64,000 bases of DNA, taken from NCBI GenBank assembly GCA_947492185.1, contig CANLMR010000005.1, positions 1 to 64,000 on the forward strand, in the 5' to 3' direction. This document shows, piece after piece, positions 28,393-36,846 of this stretch; positions within the stretch are counted from its first letter, which is position 1; every line of letters starts with the position of its first letter. The DNA comes from an uncultured Tenacibaculum sp. GTDB lineage: Bacteria; Bacteroidota; Bacteroidia; Flavobacteriales; Flavobacteriaceae. The notes under the pieces are model-generated. The model did no database searches. It was given only the letters and a program-made list of their open reading frames with translations, and was not told where the DNA came from. The position numbers and the translations under genes are program-made.

Positions 28393-28522
28393 AAAAGGAA
28401 AAAACCCGATTACATTATGAAGACATGCAAAAGGGTTTTTAATCAACCAAATAAATCTAAAAACCTTTAATTATTTTTTCTTTAAATATGTTTTAAATGA
28501 AAAAAAACTAAAACTTAACTAC
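28393..28522 (-). ncRNA. Candidate small RNA, tandem copy 2
   Basis: This has the same order as copy 1: TATATTTGAAGCGTA (from 28534), a TTTTTTTTCATTT stretch, the identical 26-base core (complement of 28441-28466), then a hairpin with an imperfect stem AAAACCC / GGGTTTT (28399-28440) ending in T-rich sequence. It is the shortest of the three. Its hairpin stem has different bases from copies 1 and 3, but pairing is kept. Confidence 0.45.
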
Positions 28523-28649
28523 GCTTCAAATATAACTCAGATATTGAGTTTAAAAGATGATTTTTCGTTGTACACAAACACTATAATAGACCAATTGTAT
28601 AGTTAAGTCGTTAAACTGTAAACACGCAAAAAACCTCAAGAAGTAATTA

Positions 28650-28821
28650 TTAAAAATAAATAAACCCTTTCGTTTTTGAAGAAGTAACGAAAGGGTTATA
28701 TTAATCAACCAAATAAATCTAAAAACCTTCAATTTTTTGAAATTGGGGAACTCAAAAAATGAAAAAAACTTTTTTCAAAGTGTACTTTTATGTATTAAAA
28801 TATTTTTTTAATCTTAATTAC
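28650..28821 (-). ncRNA. Candidate small RNA, tandem copy 3
   Basis: TATATTTGAAGTGTA (from 28833, minus) begins the unit. TACACTTTGAAAAAA and a TTTTTTTCATTTTTTGA stretch follow, then ATTGAAGG and the identical core (complement of 28703-28728). It ends in a 12-bp stem AACCCTTTCGTT / AACGAAAGGGTT (28663-28697) and TTATTTATTTTTAA. It is the copy nearest the LytTR gene, whose stop is about 110 bases upstream. Confidence 0.5.
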
Positions 28822-28940
28822 ACTTCAAATATAAAGGCTTCTTGAGGTTATTTTAGGAGCAATTCGTTATAGCTCCTTTTAACTGTAGATAAAATGGATG
28901 TATATATCGATAAATGGAATCCAAGCTATTTAATCTAGCT

Positions 28941-29660
28941 TTATAGTAAGTTCAATCGCTTCATTAGCTCAGATCTATTAGACCTACTAACAGGAACTAC
29001 ATCTTTAGCAATTAACACACTGTTATCTTCAATATCGATAATTCTTTTAAGATTTATAATATAAGATCTATGCACCTTTAAAAATAAATCTTTAGGTAGT
29101 TTTTCTTCTATTTTCTTTAATGTAGAATGTACTGTATAGTTTTTCGAATCAGTTTTTATTAAAATGTAATCACCCTTAGCTTCTACTAGATATATACTAG
29201 GGATTTCAATTTTAATTAACCTTCTATCAATATTAATATATAGCTGAGATTCTTCTTCTTTACCTTCTCCATTAACTGATGGATTATTTTCTTGGCCAGG
29301 TTTTTTAATCGTAAATTTTTTCGCTTTTTCAATTGCTTTTTGAAATCTAGGCAAAGTAATTGGCTTAACTAAATAATCTACAATACACTCATACTCAAAA
29401 GCATCTATAGCAAACTTAGCATCTGAAGTAGTTAAAATTATTTTCGGTGGATTTTTTAGTGTCTGTATTAAATCAAAACCAGTAAAATCAGGCATATGTA
29501 TATCTAAAAAAATTAAATCTACTTCGTTTTGATTTAAATATTTAATAGCTTCTATTGCATTAGAAAACTGATCTATTACGGTTAAAGAACCTTCACTTTT
29601 ACATAACTGCTCTACTATAGCCCTTGCTGCAGACTCATCATCAATAATTAAACAATTCAT
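28941..29660 (-). CDS. LytTR family response regulator
   Basis: A 239-residue regulator. Receiver domain 1-120 has the acidic pocket Asp7/Asp8, phospho-acceptor Asp53 (LIFLDIHMPDFTG) and the switch Lys99 (VDYLVKP). A linker rich in Glu and Pro follows, then a LytTR DNA-binding domain (about 140-239) with KGDYILIKTDSKNYTVHSTL and LFLKVHRSYIINLKRI. It is the output end of the adjacent phosphorelay, 11 bases after the HPt gene. Target genes are unknown. The small RNA array directly downstream is a candidate by proximity. Confidence 0.9.
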   Translation of the reverse strand: MNCLIIDDESAARAIVEQLCKSEGSLTVIDQFSNAIEAIKYLNQNEVDLIFLDIHMPDFTGFDLIQTLKNPPKIILTTSDAKFAIDAFEYECIVDYLVKPITLPRFQKAIEKAKKFTIKKPGQENNPSVNGEGKEEESQLYINIDRRLIKIEIPSIYLVEAKGDYILIKTDSKNYTVHSTLKKIEEKLPKDLFLKVHRSYIINLKRIIDIEDNSVLIAKDVVPVSRSNRSELMKRLNLL

Positions 29661-29671
29661 TTAAGATGTTT

Positions 29672-29992
29672 TTATTTGGTCAAAAAATCAGACATTGTAT
29701 TCAATATCTTTAAAAAATCCTCGTGCTTACTTTTATCACCTTCTTTCAGTTCTTTTTCGTACTGAACTGTAAGCTCGTAAGATTTTTCCAAGCCTAAAAT
29801 ACTAATTTTATGTTTAATTTTATGTACGATTTCCGCTGTTTGATTTAAATCATTGATTTTTAGAGTGTTTTGATATGTTTTTATTTCAACAGGTAACTCT
29901 TGTTTTAAAATTGAAAGCATTTTCTCTTCAAATTCAACATCACCCCCAGATAACTGCTTTATATAATCAATATTTGGCTGCTCATCTATCAT
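29672..29992 (-). CDS. HPt domain phosphotransfer protein
   Basis: A 106-residue stand-alone histidine phosphotransfer protein. The acceptor is His57 in AEIVHKIKHKISILGL, the place of the usual HxLKG-type motif, with the common Gly replaced by His61. An in-frame ATG 51 bases upstream lies inside the histidine kinase gene. The ATG at 29992, four bases after the kinase stop, is chosen because it starts just before the four-helix domain. It is expected to pass phosphate between receiver proteins of the cluster. The kinase has no receiver domain of its own. Confidence 0.8.
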   Translation of the reverse strand: MIDEQPNIDYIKQLSGGDVEFEEKMLSILKQELPVEIKTYQNTLKINDLNQTAEIVHKIKHKISILGLEKSYELTVQYEKELKEGDKSKHEDFLKILNTMSDFLTK

Positions 29993-29996
29993 TGTT

Positions 29997-32306
29997 TTAT
30001 TTTTTAAATTCAATAAAAAAAGTTGTCCCTGCCCCTTCTTCACTTTCTAACCATATTTTACCCCCATAAACATCTACAATTTTTTTCACAATAGACAAGC
30101 CTATTCCCGTAGAGTCTTTATGGTCACCTAAAGACTCAAAAACCTTAAATATTTTATCATGGTATTCTTTAGGAATACCAACACCATTATCTTCAACAGT
30201 AAAAACATGGTATTTCTTTTTCTCTTTATAACCTATATTCACAAAGCCTTTTTCTTTATCTGAATAGTTAACAGCATTACTAATTAAATTTTGAAAAAGT
30301 TGTTGAATTCTAACTTTGTCAGCCCTTATAACTGGTAAGTTTTCATCTATATTTATCTCAATATGTTTTGGAACAAGAATTAACTTTTTAATATCACTAA
30401 CTAAATTATAAATATTAACATTCTCTAAACTTGAAGATTTTTCTTTAATACTTGAATAATTCAAGATATCATTAATAAGGGTTTCCATTTTTTGAACCAC
30501 CTCTTGTATTAAATCAATATTTTTACCTCCATCATCTCCTAACTCATCACCATAATCTTCTTTCAACCAACTAGTTAATGCAGAAATACTTCTCAAAGGC
30601 GATTTTAAATCATGAGATACTATATGCGCATATTCCTCTAACTCAACATTTCTCATTTCAAGAGTTTTTAATAATTCTTCTTTCTGAGATTCTAATTTCT
30701 TTATATGAGTTATATCTAATATAATACCTATAGATCCGGTCATTTCTCCTCTTACACTATAATTAGGAGCAGCACTAACCAACAATATTTTTTCTTCATT
30801 TAAATTGTTTATGAATTTAAACTCATAAGAACCTGTTTTCCCTTCTCTTTTATCTTTATTACGTTGTTGAATTAAATCCTTAATTTTTTCTTTCCTAAAC
30901 AAACCCCTTAAACTCTTTCCTAATATTTCCTCTTCATCAAAACCAGTCATTTTAACAAAGCTTTTATTAGACGAAAGAATTTTACCTTCTCCACTTAATT
31001 CAACCAACCCTAATTTTAGGTTAGCAATAATATTGCTATATCTTTTTTTCTGAGCCTCTAGATTTTTCCTATAACCCCTAGACAGTGTTACATCTCTATA
31101 GGTCCACAAATGCCCTTTATATTCTCTATCTTGAGAGATTGGCACATAATCTCTTTCTAAAATCCTACCATCAATCAACCTCAACTCATCTCCTAAAACA
31201 ACTTTCTTATCTTTTATTAACTTATTTATTCTTGATTCCATTTTTTCAGGTTCTTCAAAATAACCTTTAGCCTCTTTAAGAAGCTTTACACAATCTTGCC
31301 CAACAAGTTGCTGAGGAGAAATAGGTAATGAAAAAATATCGCAAAACTTCTTATTAACTATAGAAACTTCTCTTTTCTCGTTTTCTAATAAAACTCCACT
31401 ATCCAAATTAGATATTAATGAAGATAGCCTGTTTTCAGATTCAATTAATTTTTCCTTATCTATTTTATTATTTGTAATATCCTCAACAATAGCCACTTGA
31501 AACGTAACATTATCTTCTGCATCTTTTACAGAGTTAACGATAGTTTTAGCCCAAAGAATTTCTCCATCTTTTCTAATATATCTTTTTTCAACACTAAAAT
31601 TATCTATTTTTCCTGAGGTTAAACGGTCTCTATATCGTTGTGAAATTTTTCTATCGTCTGGATGAGTGAATTGATTGACCTTAATATCTCTCATTTCATC
31701 AATAGTATATCCCAGCATATCTCCAATAGCCTTATTAATCATTAGAAATTCATCATCTTTTTCTCCAGACAATACAATACCTACTGGTGAATTATTAAAA
31801 ATAATATCTAGTTGTTTTTTTTGCTGCTCTAATAATTCTTGAACAGCAATTTGATTAGTAATATCTCTAGCAATACCCAAAGCTCCAGTAACCTCTCCCT
31901 TTTTATCAAAGACCAAACTACAATTAACCTCTAATGTTTTAACTTCTTGATTTTTAGCAATTATTCTAGATCTGTATTTTGAATACCTTCCTGCTTTTAA
32001 TAATTTTTTAAAAGCCTCCAAGGTATACTTATAATCTTGAGGGTGCACAAGCTTCATTAAATTCAAAGGAGCATCATTAAACGTATAACCAAACATTTCT
32101 TCGGCTATTTCATTCATTTTAACAACATTACCCTTAAGATCAATCAATACAAAAGCATCATTGATATTCTCATAAACCCCTTTAAACTCAGATTCTTTTT
32201 GAAGTAGACTCTCTTCTAGCTTAATATACTTTTGCTCTACTAACTCCCTTGCTTTACGCTCCTCATCTAAAGCTTTCTTTAAGCCTAATATTTCATTCTC
32301 GCTCAT
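29997..32306 (-). CDS. Multi-PAS sensor histidine kinase
   Basis: A 769-residue soluble kinase with no membrane segment. A short coiled coil (1-40) is followed by about four PAS domains (near 42-165, 165-290, 290-405 and 415-540, the first two with clear PAC ends). HisKA with His565 in IVSHDLKSPLRS comes next, then the HATPase domain with N-box QNLISNAVNY, G1 DNGVGIP and G2 STGIGLSIVKKI. Cytosolic PAS stacks usually sense redox state, oxygen, light or small ligands. Which one applies cannot be told here. It heads the kinase-HPt-LytTR operon. Confidence 0.9.
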   Translation of the reverse strand: MSENEILGLKKALDEERKARELVEQKYIKLEESLLQKESEFKGVYENINDAFVLIDLKGNVVKMNEIAEEMFGYTFNDAPLNLMKLVHPQDYKYTLEAFKKLLKAGRYSKYRSRIIAKNQEVKTLEVNCSLVFDKKGEVTGALGIARDITNQIAVQELLEQQKKQLDIIFNNSPVGIVLSGEKDDEFLMINKAIGDMLGYTIDEMRDIKVNQFTHPDDRKISQRYRDRLTSGKIDNFSVEKRYIRKDGEILWAKTIVNSVKDAEDNVTFQVAIVEDITNNKIDKEKLIESENRLSSLISNLDSGVLLENEKREVSIVNKKFCDIFSLPISPQQLVGQDCVKLLKEAKGYFEEPEKMESRINKLIKDKKVVLGDELRLIDGRILERDYVPISQDREYKGHLWTYRDVTLSRGYRKNLEAQKKRYSNIIANLKLGLVELSGEGKILSSNKSFVKMTGFDEEEILGKSLRGLFRKEKIKDLIQQRNKDKREGKTGSYEFKFINNLNEEKILLVSAAPNYSVRGEMTGSIGIILDITHIKKLESQKEELLKTLEMRNVELEEYAHIVSHDLKSPLRSISALTSWLKEDYGDELGDDGGKNIDLIQEVVQKMETLINDILNYSSIKEKSSSLENVNIYNLVSDIKKLILVPKHIEINIDENLPVIRADKVRIQQLFQNLISNAVNYSDKEKGFVNIGYKEKKKYHVFTVEDNGVGIPKEYHDKIFKVFESLGDHKDSTGIGLSIVKKIVDVYGGKIWLESEEGAGTTFFIEFKK

Positions 32307-32425
32307 AAACTTTAGTTTTAGAATTTTAAAAATTCTATTTCACAAACACTTATGCCTTTGAAATGAAAGAATTAACAAGTCAAAATATTAGCTATTAACC
32401 ACAAAGTTTGGTAGTTATTTAAATT

Positions 32426-32839
32426 TTAAACCGTAATTAATTCATTAACGCTCCAGTAAGATAATAATTTTATCAGTTTATTTTTATAATCTTCATACTT
32501 TAATGGTTTAACTAGATAACCAGCTATACCTATTTTATAGCACTCGAAGATATCTTTATAATTGTTTGATGTTGTTAAAACTACTGTAGGTATGTACTTT
32601 AACACATCATCATTCTTCAAAATCTTTAAAAATTCAATACCATTTACTTTAGGCATATTAAGATCTAAAAGAATAATACTTGGCAGGTTCTCTTTTTTCA
32701 GTAAATAATTTAAGGCCTCTTCTCCATTATTAGCCTCAATTACATTATGTTTCATATCCATTTTGGATAAAATCCGATTGAATTTCATAACTTCAATCTG
32801 ATCATCTTCAATTAACAGAATTGTTAATATGTTTTGCAT
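32426..32839 (-). CDS. CheY-like single-domain response regulator
   Basis: A 137-residue receiver-only protein with acidic pocket Glu11-Asp12-Asp13, phospho-acceptor Asp59 (SIILLDLNMPKVNG), Thr89/Thr90 and Lys111 (AGYLVKP). There is no output domain. It lies 119 bases upstream of the PAS kinase on the same strand. It could be the intermediate receiver of the phosphorelay, taking phosphate from the kinase and passing it to HPt, or it may act by protein contact. Confidence 0.9.
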   Translation of the reverse strand: MQNILTILLIEDDQIEVMKFNRILSKMDMKHNVIEANNGEEALNYLLKKENLPSIILLDLNMPKVNGIEFLKILKNDDVLKYIPTVVLTTSNNYKDIFECYKIGIAGYLVKPLKYEDYKNKLIKLLSYWSVNELITV

Positions 32840-33092
32840 TCCTATTTTTTTTAATCCCTATTTCGCAAGTTAGCTTTTAAAACCTAACATTTTATATTCT
32901 TTGGCTTAACCTATGTTAGCAAACGATAAGCTACCAAAAAGTATAGACGAACTGTTTTTATTTAAAGTTTAAGGGGAAAATTTGCATTAAAAATGCGGTT
33001 AAATATACAAAAAAACCTCTTATTTTAATACTGGTCGTAATTTACACAAATAATCTATTTAAAGTTTAATTAAGATTTATAAATAACATATA

Positions 33093-33124
33093 ACAAAAAA
33101 GCCTTACTATTTCTAGTAAGGCTT
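33093..33124 (-). terminator. Terminator of the tRNA operon
   Basis: On the minus strand the stem AAGCCTTACTA / TAGTAAGGCTT has a four-base loop and is followed by TTTTTTG, five bases after the tRNA-Arg 3' end. Confidence 0.85.
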
Positions 33125-33128
33125 ATTG

Positions 33129-33202
33129 TGATCGCGACAGGATTCGAACCTGTGACCGTCTGCTTAGAAGGCAGATGCTCTATCCAGCTGAGCTACGCGA
33201 CC
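33129..33202 (-). tRNA. tRNA-Arg (TCT)
   Basis: The cloverleaf on the minus strand has acceptor GGTCGCG / CGCGATC, D-arm TAGCTCAGCTGGATAGAGC, and anticodon stem TCTGC / GCAGA around CTTCTAA with TCT at the centre. The T-arm is CAGGTTCGAATCCTG. It is third in a Ser-Pro-Arg transcript. Confidence 0.95.
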
Positions 33203-33212
33203 ATTGTTTTCG

Positions 33213-33287
33213 TCGGGGTGGCAGGATTCGAACCTGCGACCTCCTGCTCCCAAAGCAGGCGCGATGACCGGGCTACGCTACACCCCG
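33213..33287 (-). tRNA. tRNA-Pro (TGG)
   Basis: The cloverleaf has acceptor CGGGGTG / CACCCCG, anticodon stem CCTGC / GCAGG around TTTGGGA with TGG at the centre, and T-arm GCAGGTTCGAATCCTGC. The D-arm TAGCGTAGCCCGG is typical of proline tRNAs. It lies ten bases upstream of tRNA-Arg. Confidence 0.95.
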
Positions 33288-33308
33288 AAAACAATTTGAC
33301 AATTTTTG

Positions 33309-33391
33309 CGGAGAGACCGGGATTCGAACCCGGGCATCGAAAAACGATGACAGCTTAGCAGGCTGCTGCATTACCACTCTGCCACCTCTCC
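33309..33391 (-). tRNA. tRNA-Ser (GCT)
   Basis: A class II tRNA with a long variable arm (CATCG-TTTTT-CGATG). The acceptor is GGAGAGG / TCTCTCC, the anticodon loop CTGCTAA with GCT, and the T-arm CCGGGTTCGAATCCCGG. It is first in the three-tRNA transcript. Confidence 0.95.
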
Positions 33392-33423
33392 TTAACTCTA
33401 AATTGAGTTGAAAATTGCGAGTG

Positions 33424-33455
33424 CAAATGTAACATTAGAAAAACAATCTCACAAA
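33424..33455 (-). promoter_or_regulatory. Promoter of the tRNA Ser-Pro-Arg operon
   Basis: On the minus strand TTTG (33455-33452), a 20-base spacer and TACATTTG (33431-33424) match the Bacteroidota consensus. The following GCACTCGC resembles the GCACCCGC after the tRNA-His promoter box. Confidence 0.75.
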
Positions 33456-33476
33456 TATTTTAAGTAAAAAAATATA

Positions 33477-35537
33477 CTATTCTGGATATTCAATTCGTAA
33501 ATGATAGATATTCATTAGTTTACCTTTAATCACTTTTTTTATTTTTTCTATTTCTCTAAAAGTAATATTTGAATTTATAAACTGACCATTTGATTTTTGA
33601 CCTTCAACAATTTTATCAATTAATTCATCAATTGATTGTGCTGAAGGTTTCTGAAGACTCTTTGACGCAGCTTCTGCTGCATCACATATCATTAATATAG
33701 CTGTTTCTTTAGAAAATGGTATTGGCCCTTGATATCTAAATTTTTTCTCTTCTACTTCTTCTTCTGGATTCCTATCTTTTTCTTTCTTGTAAAAATAGTA
33801 CACCAAACTAGTTCCATGATGTGTTCTAATAAAATCTATAATCCTATCTGGGATATTATTCTTTTTTGCAATTTCAATTCCATTAATCACATGATCTAAA
33901 ATAATTCTAGCACTATCCACTGGCGACAAATCATTATGTGGATTAACACCCGTTATTTGATTTTCAGTAAAATATTTAGGATTCTTCATTTTACCTATAT
34001 CGTGATATAATGCACCTGTTCTAACCAACATTGAATTTGCTCCTATTTCATTTGCCGCAGCTTCAGCTAAGTTTGCTACTTGCATAGAATGTTGAAATGT
34101 TCCCGGTGCTTTCTCATTTAATTCCCGTAACAATTTTGAATTTGTATTTGATAACTCAAGAAGTGTTACATCTGAAACCAATCCAAACACCTTTTCGTAA
34201 AAATAAATAAAGAAAACCGCTAAGAAAGACAATAAACCATTTACTGCAAATAAGCCAAAATACTCCCATTTAATATTACTAATATTTCCTTCCTTAATTA
34301 TTGAGAAAGCAAAATAAGTAATCATATAAATTAGTGTAATTTGCGCAATTGAAATAAACAAACTTGCTCGTTTATACAATTCAGTTACAGATAAAATAGT
34401 TACTATACCAGCAATAATGTGAAGATAAATAAACTCAAAACTATTAGGTACTATAAAACCTAATAACAAAACCGTAAGAACATGTGTAAACAACCCTAAT
34501 CTAGCATCAAAAAATGCTTTTAACACAATTGGTAAAATACTAAGAGGAATTACATATAAAAAATCAGGATTATACTTCACCATTAAGGTTTGAGCAAAAA
34601 TCATGAGTAATACATTTGAAAAAATAAAAGTAACCTTTGTATTATCTGAAAAAATTTCTTTCCTATATCTATGCAAAAACAACAATAACATTAGCAAGGC
34701 TAATGATACCAATAAGGTATACCCTAAAACCAACCAATTATAATTAGATTTTGTCCATATTAATGATTTTGAAGCTTCTTTAAAAGACATAAGTGCATTA
34801 AGATTTTCTCCTTCAACTATATCTCCTTTTTGAATTATAAGCGCATCTTTTGACACCATTCCTTTAGTATAAGAAACATCATTTAAAACCTCTTCTAATT
34901 CTTTTCTAGTATACTCAGTATCAAAACTAACATTTGGCTGAATTAACTCAGATAATATTTCAAATACATAATCTTTTCCTATTGACCTTTGAAAAGCGTT
35001 AAATTTGGTGTTTATTTTGGTTAAAATATCCTTCGATTGAATTAAATTTTGAAAAGATATTTCCTCAATGACATCTCCTTTTCTTAAAACAACAATAGAG
35101 TTTTTATTAATTTTATTCTTAGAGACATCATCGATAAATCCATATTTATATATTTCTTTTATTAATTGAACACCACTTCTTTTTAGCTTCCTAATTTCTT
35201 GAATAGGTAAACTATCTGATGGTGCAATATTTTCAATTTTATCAATAAAATTTTTCTCTATAAATATTGTTTTTGCATCATCATATAAGAAGTATTGTTT
35301 AGAAGAAGAAGTAATTTGTTCTATCTCATCAGACACTTCCTTTTCAGATTTTTGAATTGCAAAATCAAAAGGAGCATATAAATTATCGTACTGCCATGGT
35401 TTTCCTTGAGAAAAATCATATCTAAACTTCCCTTGTTTAGGAAAAAAATATACTATCGCAAAAGCAGTACTTAGAAATAGTAAAACTTTATAAACTATTG
35501 AATTATTTCGATATAAATAGCTTATCAATCTCTTCAT
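33477..35537 (-). CDS. 7TM HD-domain phosphohydrolase (PgpH-like)
   Basis: A 686-residue inner-membrane protein. One N-terminal membrane helix (about 15-35) precedes an extracytoplasmic 7TMR-HDED sensor domain (about 40-275). Seven membrane helices follow (about 280-480), then a cytosolic HD domain (about 490-686) with GALYHDIGKMKNP and THHGTSLVYYFY. Relatives such as Listeria PgpH hydrolyse cyclic di-AMP, so that is the likely reaction, by family inference. The frame is open 81 bases further upstream, but the ATG at 35537 gives the natural N-terminus (MKRLISYLYRNN) and avoids overlap with the divergent thiolase promoter region. Confidence 0.87.
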   Translation of the reverse strand: MKRLISYLYRNNSIVYKVLLFLSTAFAIVYFFPKQGKFRYDFSQGKPWQYDNLYAPFDFAIQKSEKEVSDEIEQITSSSKQYFLYDDAKTIFIEKNFIDKIENIAPSDSLPIQEIRKLKRSGVQLIKEIYKYGFIDDVSKNKINKNSIVVLRKGDVIEEISFQNLIQSKDILTKINTKFNAFQRSIGKDYVFEILSELIQPNVSFDTEYTRKELEEVLNDVSYTKGMVSKDALIIQKGDIVEGENLNALMSFKEASKSLIWTKSNYNWLVLGYTLLVSLALLMLLLFLHRYRKEIFSDNTKVTFIFSNVLLMIFAQTLMVKYNPDFLYVIPLSILPIVLKAFFDARLGLFTHVLTVLLLGFIVPNSFEFIYLHIIAGIVTILSVTELYKRASLFISIAQITLIYMITYFAFSIIKEGNISNIKWEYFGLFAVNGLLSFLAVFFIYFYEKVFGLVSDVTLLELSNTNSKLLRELNEKAPGTFQHSMQVANLAEAAANEIGANSMLVRTGALYHDIGKMKNPKYFTENQITGVNPHNDLSPVDSARIILDHVINGIEIAKKNNIPDRIIDFIRTHHGTSLVYYFYKKEKDRNPEEEVEEKKFRYQGPIPFSKETAILMICDAAEAASKSLQKPSAQSIDELIDKIVEGQKSNGQFINSNITFREIEKIKKVIKGKLMNIYHLRIEYPE

Positions 35538-35639
35538 TTTATCACTTTTATATCCGTAAATATAACCTTTTAGTATTATTTGAGTTCTTACTATAAAATA
35601 GTTATTTTCGCAGTACATTATTTAACAAACAAACATAAC

Positions 35640-36815
35640 ATGAAAGAAGTAGTAATTGCATCTGTCGCTAGAACTCCAATCGGAAGTTTTTTAGGAACAT
35701 TATCAAGTACTCCTGCACCTAAACTTGGAGCAGTAGCTATAAAAGGTGCTTTAGATAAAATTAACCTAAAACCAGAAATGGTAAATGAAGTATACATGGG
35801 TAATGTAGTCTCTGCTGGTTTAGGACAAGCTCCAGCTAGACAAGCTGCTATAATGGCTGGAATTCCAGACACAGTTCCTTGTACTACTGTTAATAAAGTA
35901 TGTTCTTCTGGTATGAAATCAATCATGCTAGGAGCTCAAGCAATTGCATTAGGAGATGCTGACATTGTTGTTACTGGCGGAATGGAAAATATGAGCATGA
36001 TTCCTCACTATCAACACGCAAGATCTTCCACAAAATTTGGTCCTGTAAAAATGGAGGACGGAATGCAAAAAGATGGGTTAGTAGACGCTTATGAGAAAGT
36101 AGCTATGGGAGTTTGTGCTGATGAGTGTGCAGTAGAATATAATTTCTCTAGAGAAGATCAAGATGCTTTTGCTATAGAATCTTATAACAGATCCGCTAAA
36201 GCGTGGAGTGAAGGAAAGTTTGCAGATGAAGTTGTTCCTGTTGAAATTCCACAAAGAAGAGGAGAACCAATTATTTTCTCTGAAGATGAAGAATATAAAA
36301 ACGTAAAAATGGAAAAAATTCCAGCTTTACGACCAGCTTTTACTAAAGAAGGAACTGTTACTGCTGCAAATGCTTCAACTATAAATGACGGAGGTGCTGC
36401 TTTGGTATTAATGTCGGCTGAAAAAGCAAAAGAATTAGGTATTAAACCTCTAGCAAAAATTAAAGGTTATGCCGATGCTGCTCACGAACCTAAATGGTTT
36501 ACAACTGCACCTGCAAAAGCATTACCTAAAGCTTTAGCTAAAGCTAATGTGGCAATTGAAGACGTAGATTATTTTGAATTAAATGAAGCTTTTTCTGTAG
36601 TAGGTTTAGCAAATACTAAAATACTAGGTATTTCTGGAGATAAAGTAAATGTTAATGGCGGTGCTGTTTCACTAGGACATCCTTTAGGAGTTTCTGGTGC
36701 GAGAATCGTTATTGCTTTAACTTCTATCTTAAAACAAAATGATGCTAAAATTGGAGCTGCTGGAATTTGTAACGGTGGTGGCGGTGCTAGCGCAATGGTT
36801 ATTGAAAAGTTATAA
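35640..36815 (+). CDS. Acetyl-CoA C-acyltransferase (thiolase)
   Basis: A 391-residue thiolase II-type enzyme with acylated Cys88 in NKVCSSGMKS, His347 in GHPLGVSGA and Cys377 in GICNGGGGAS. It joins or splits acetyl-CoA units (acetoacetyl-CoA synthesis or beta-oxidation). The standing-alone gene is more like acetyl-CoA acetyltransferase. The frame opens 60 bases earlier, but the ATG at 35640 begins the conserved MKEVVIASVARTPIG. An upstream TTTG, 19-base spacer and TTATTTTC is a fair promoter. Confidence 0.9.
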   Translation: MKEVVIASVARTPIGSFLGTLSSTPAPKLGAVAIKGALDKINLKPEMVNEVYMGNVVSAGLGQAPARQAAIMAGIPDTVPCTTVNKVCSSGMKSIMLGAQAIALGDADIVVTGGMENMSMIPHYQHARSSTKFGPVKMEDGMQKDGLVDAYEKVAMGVCADECAVEYNFSREDQDAFAIESYNRSAKAWSEGKFADEVVPVEIPQRRGEPIIFSEDEEYKNVKMEKIPALRPAFTKEGTVTAANASTINDGGAALVLMSAEKAKELGIKPLAKIKGYADAAHEPKWFTTAPAKALPKALAKANVAIEDVDYFELNEAFSVVGLANTKILGISGDKVNVNGGAVSLGHPLGVSGARIVIALTSILKQNDAKIGAAGICNGGGGASAMVIEKL

Positions 36816-36846
36816 TTAACTTTTCCTCATAAAATCAAGTCAATTA

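Noticed and set aside
28166..28728. CRISPR array suggested by three identical 26-base repeats
   Set aside because: Spacing is about 265-275 bases, the flanks are homologous between units rather than unique spacers, and no cas genes are present.
33128..33358. Open frame of 76 codons on the plus strand with repeated GFEPAT-like segments
   Set aside because: It is the antisense of the tRNA-Arg, tRNA-Pro and tRNA-Ser genes. The repeated peptide is the translated T-arm, a well-known artefact.
35580..35639. In-frame 20-residue extension of the thiolase
   Set aside because: It overlaps the promoter-like region, and thiolases begin at the MKEVVIAS motif encoded from 35640.
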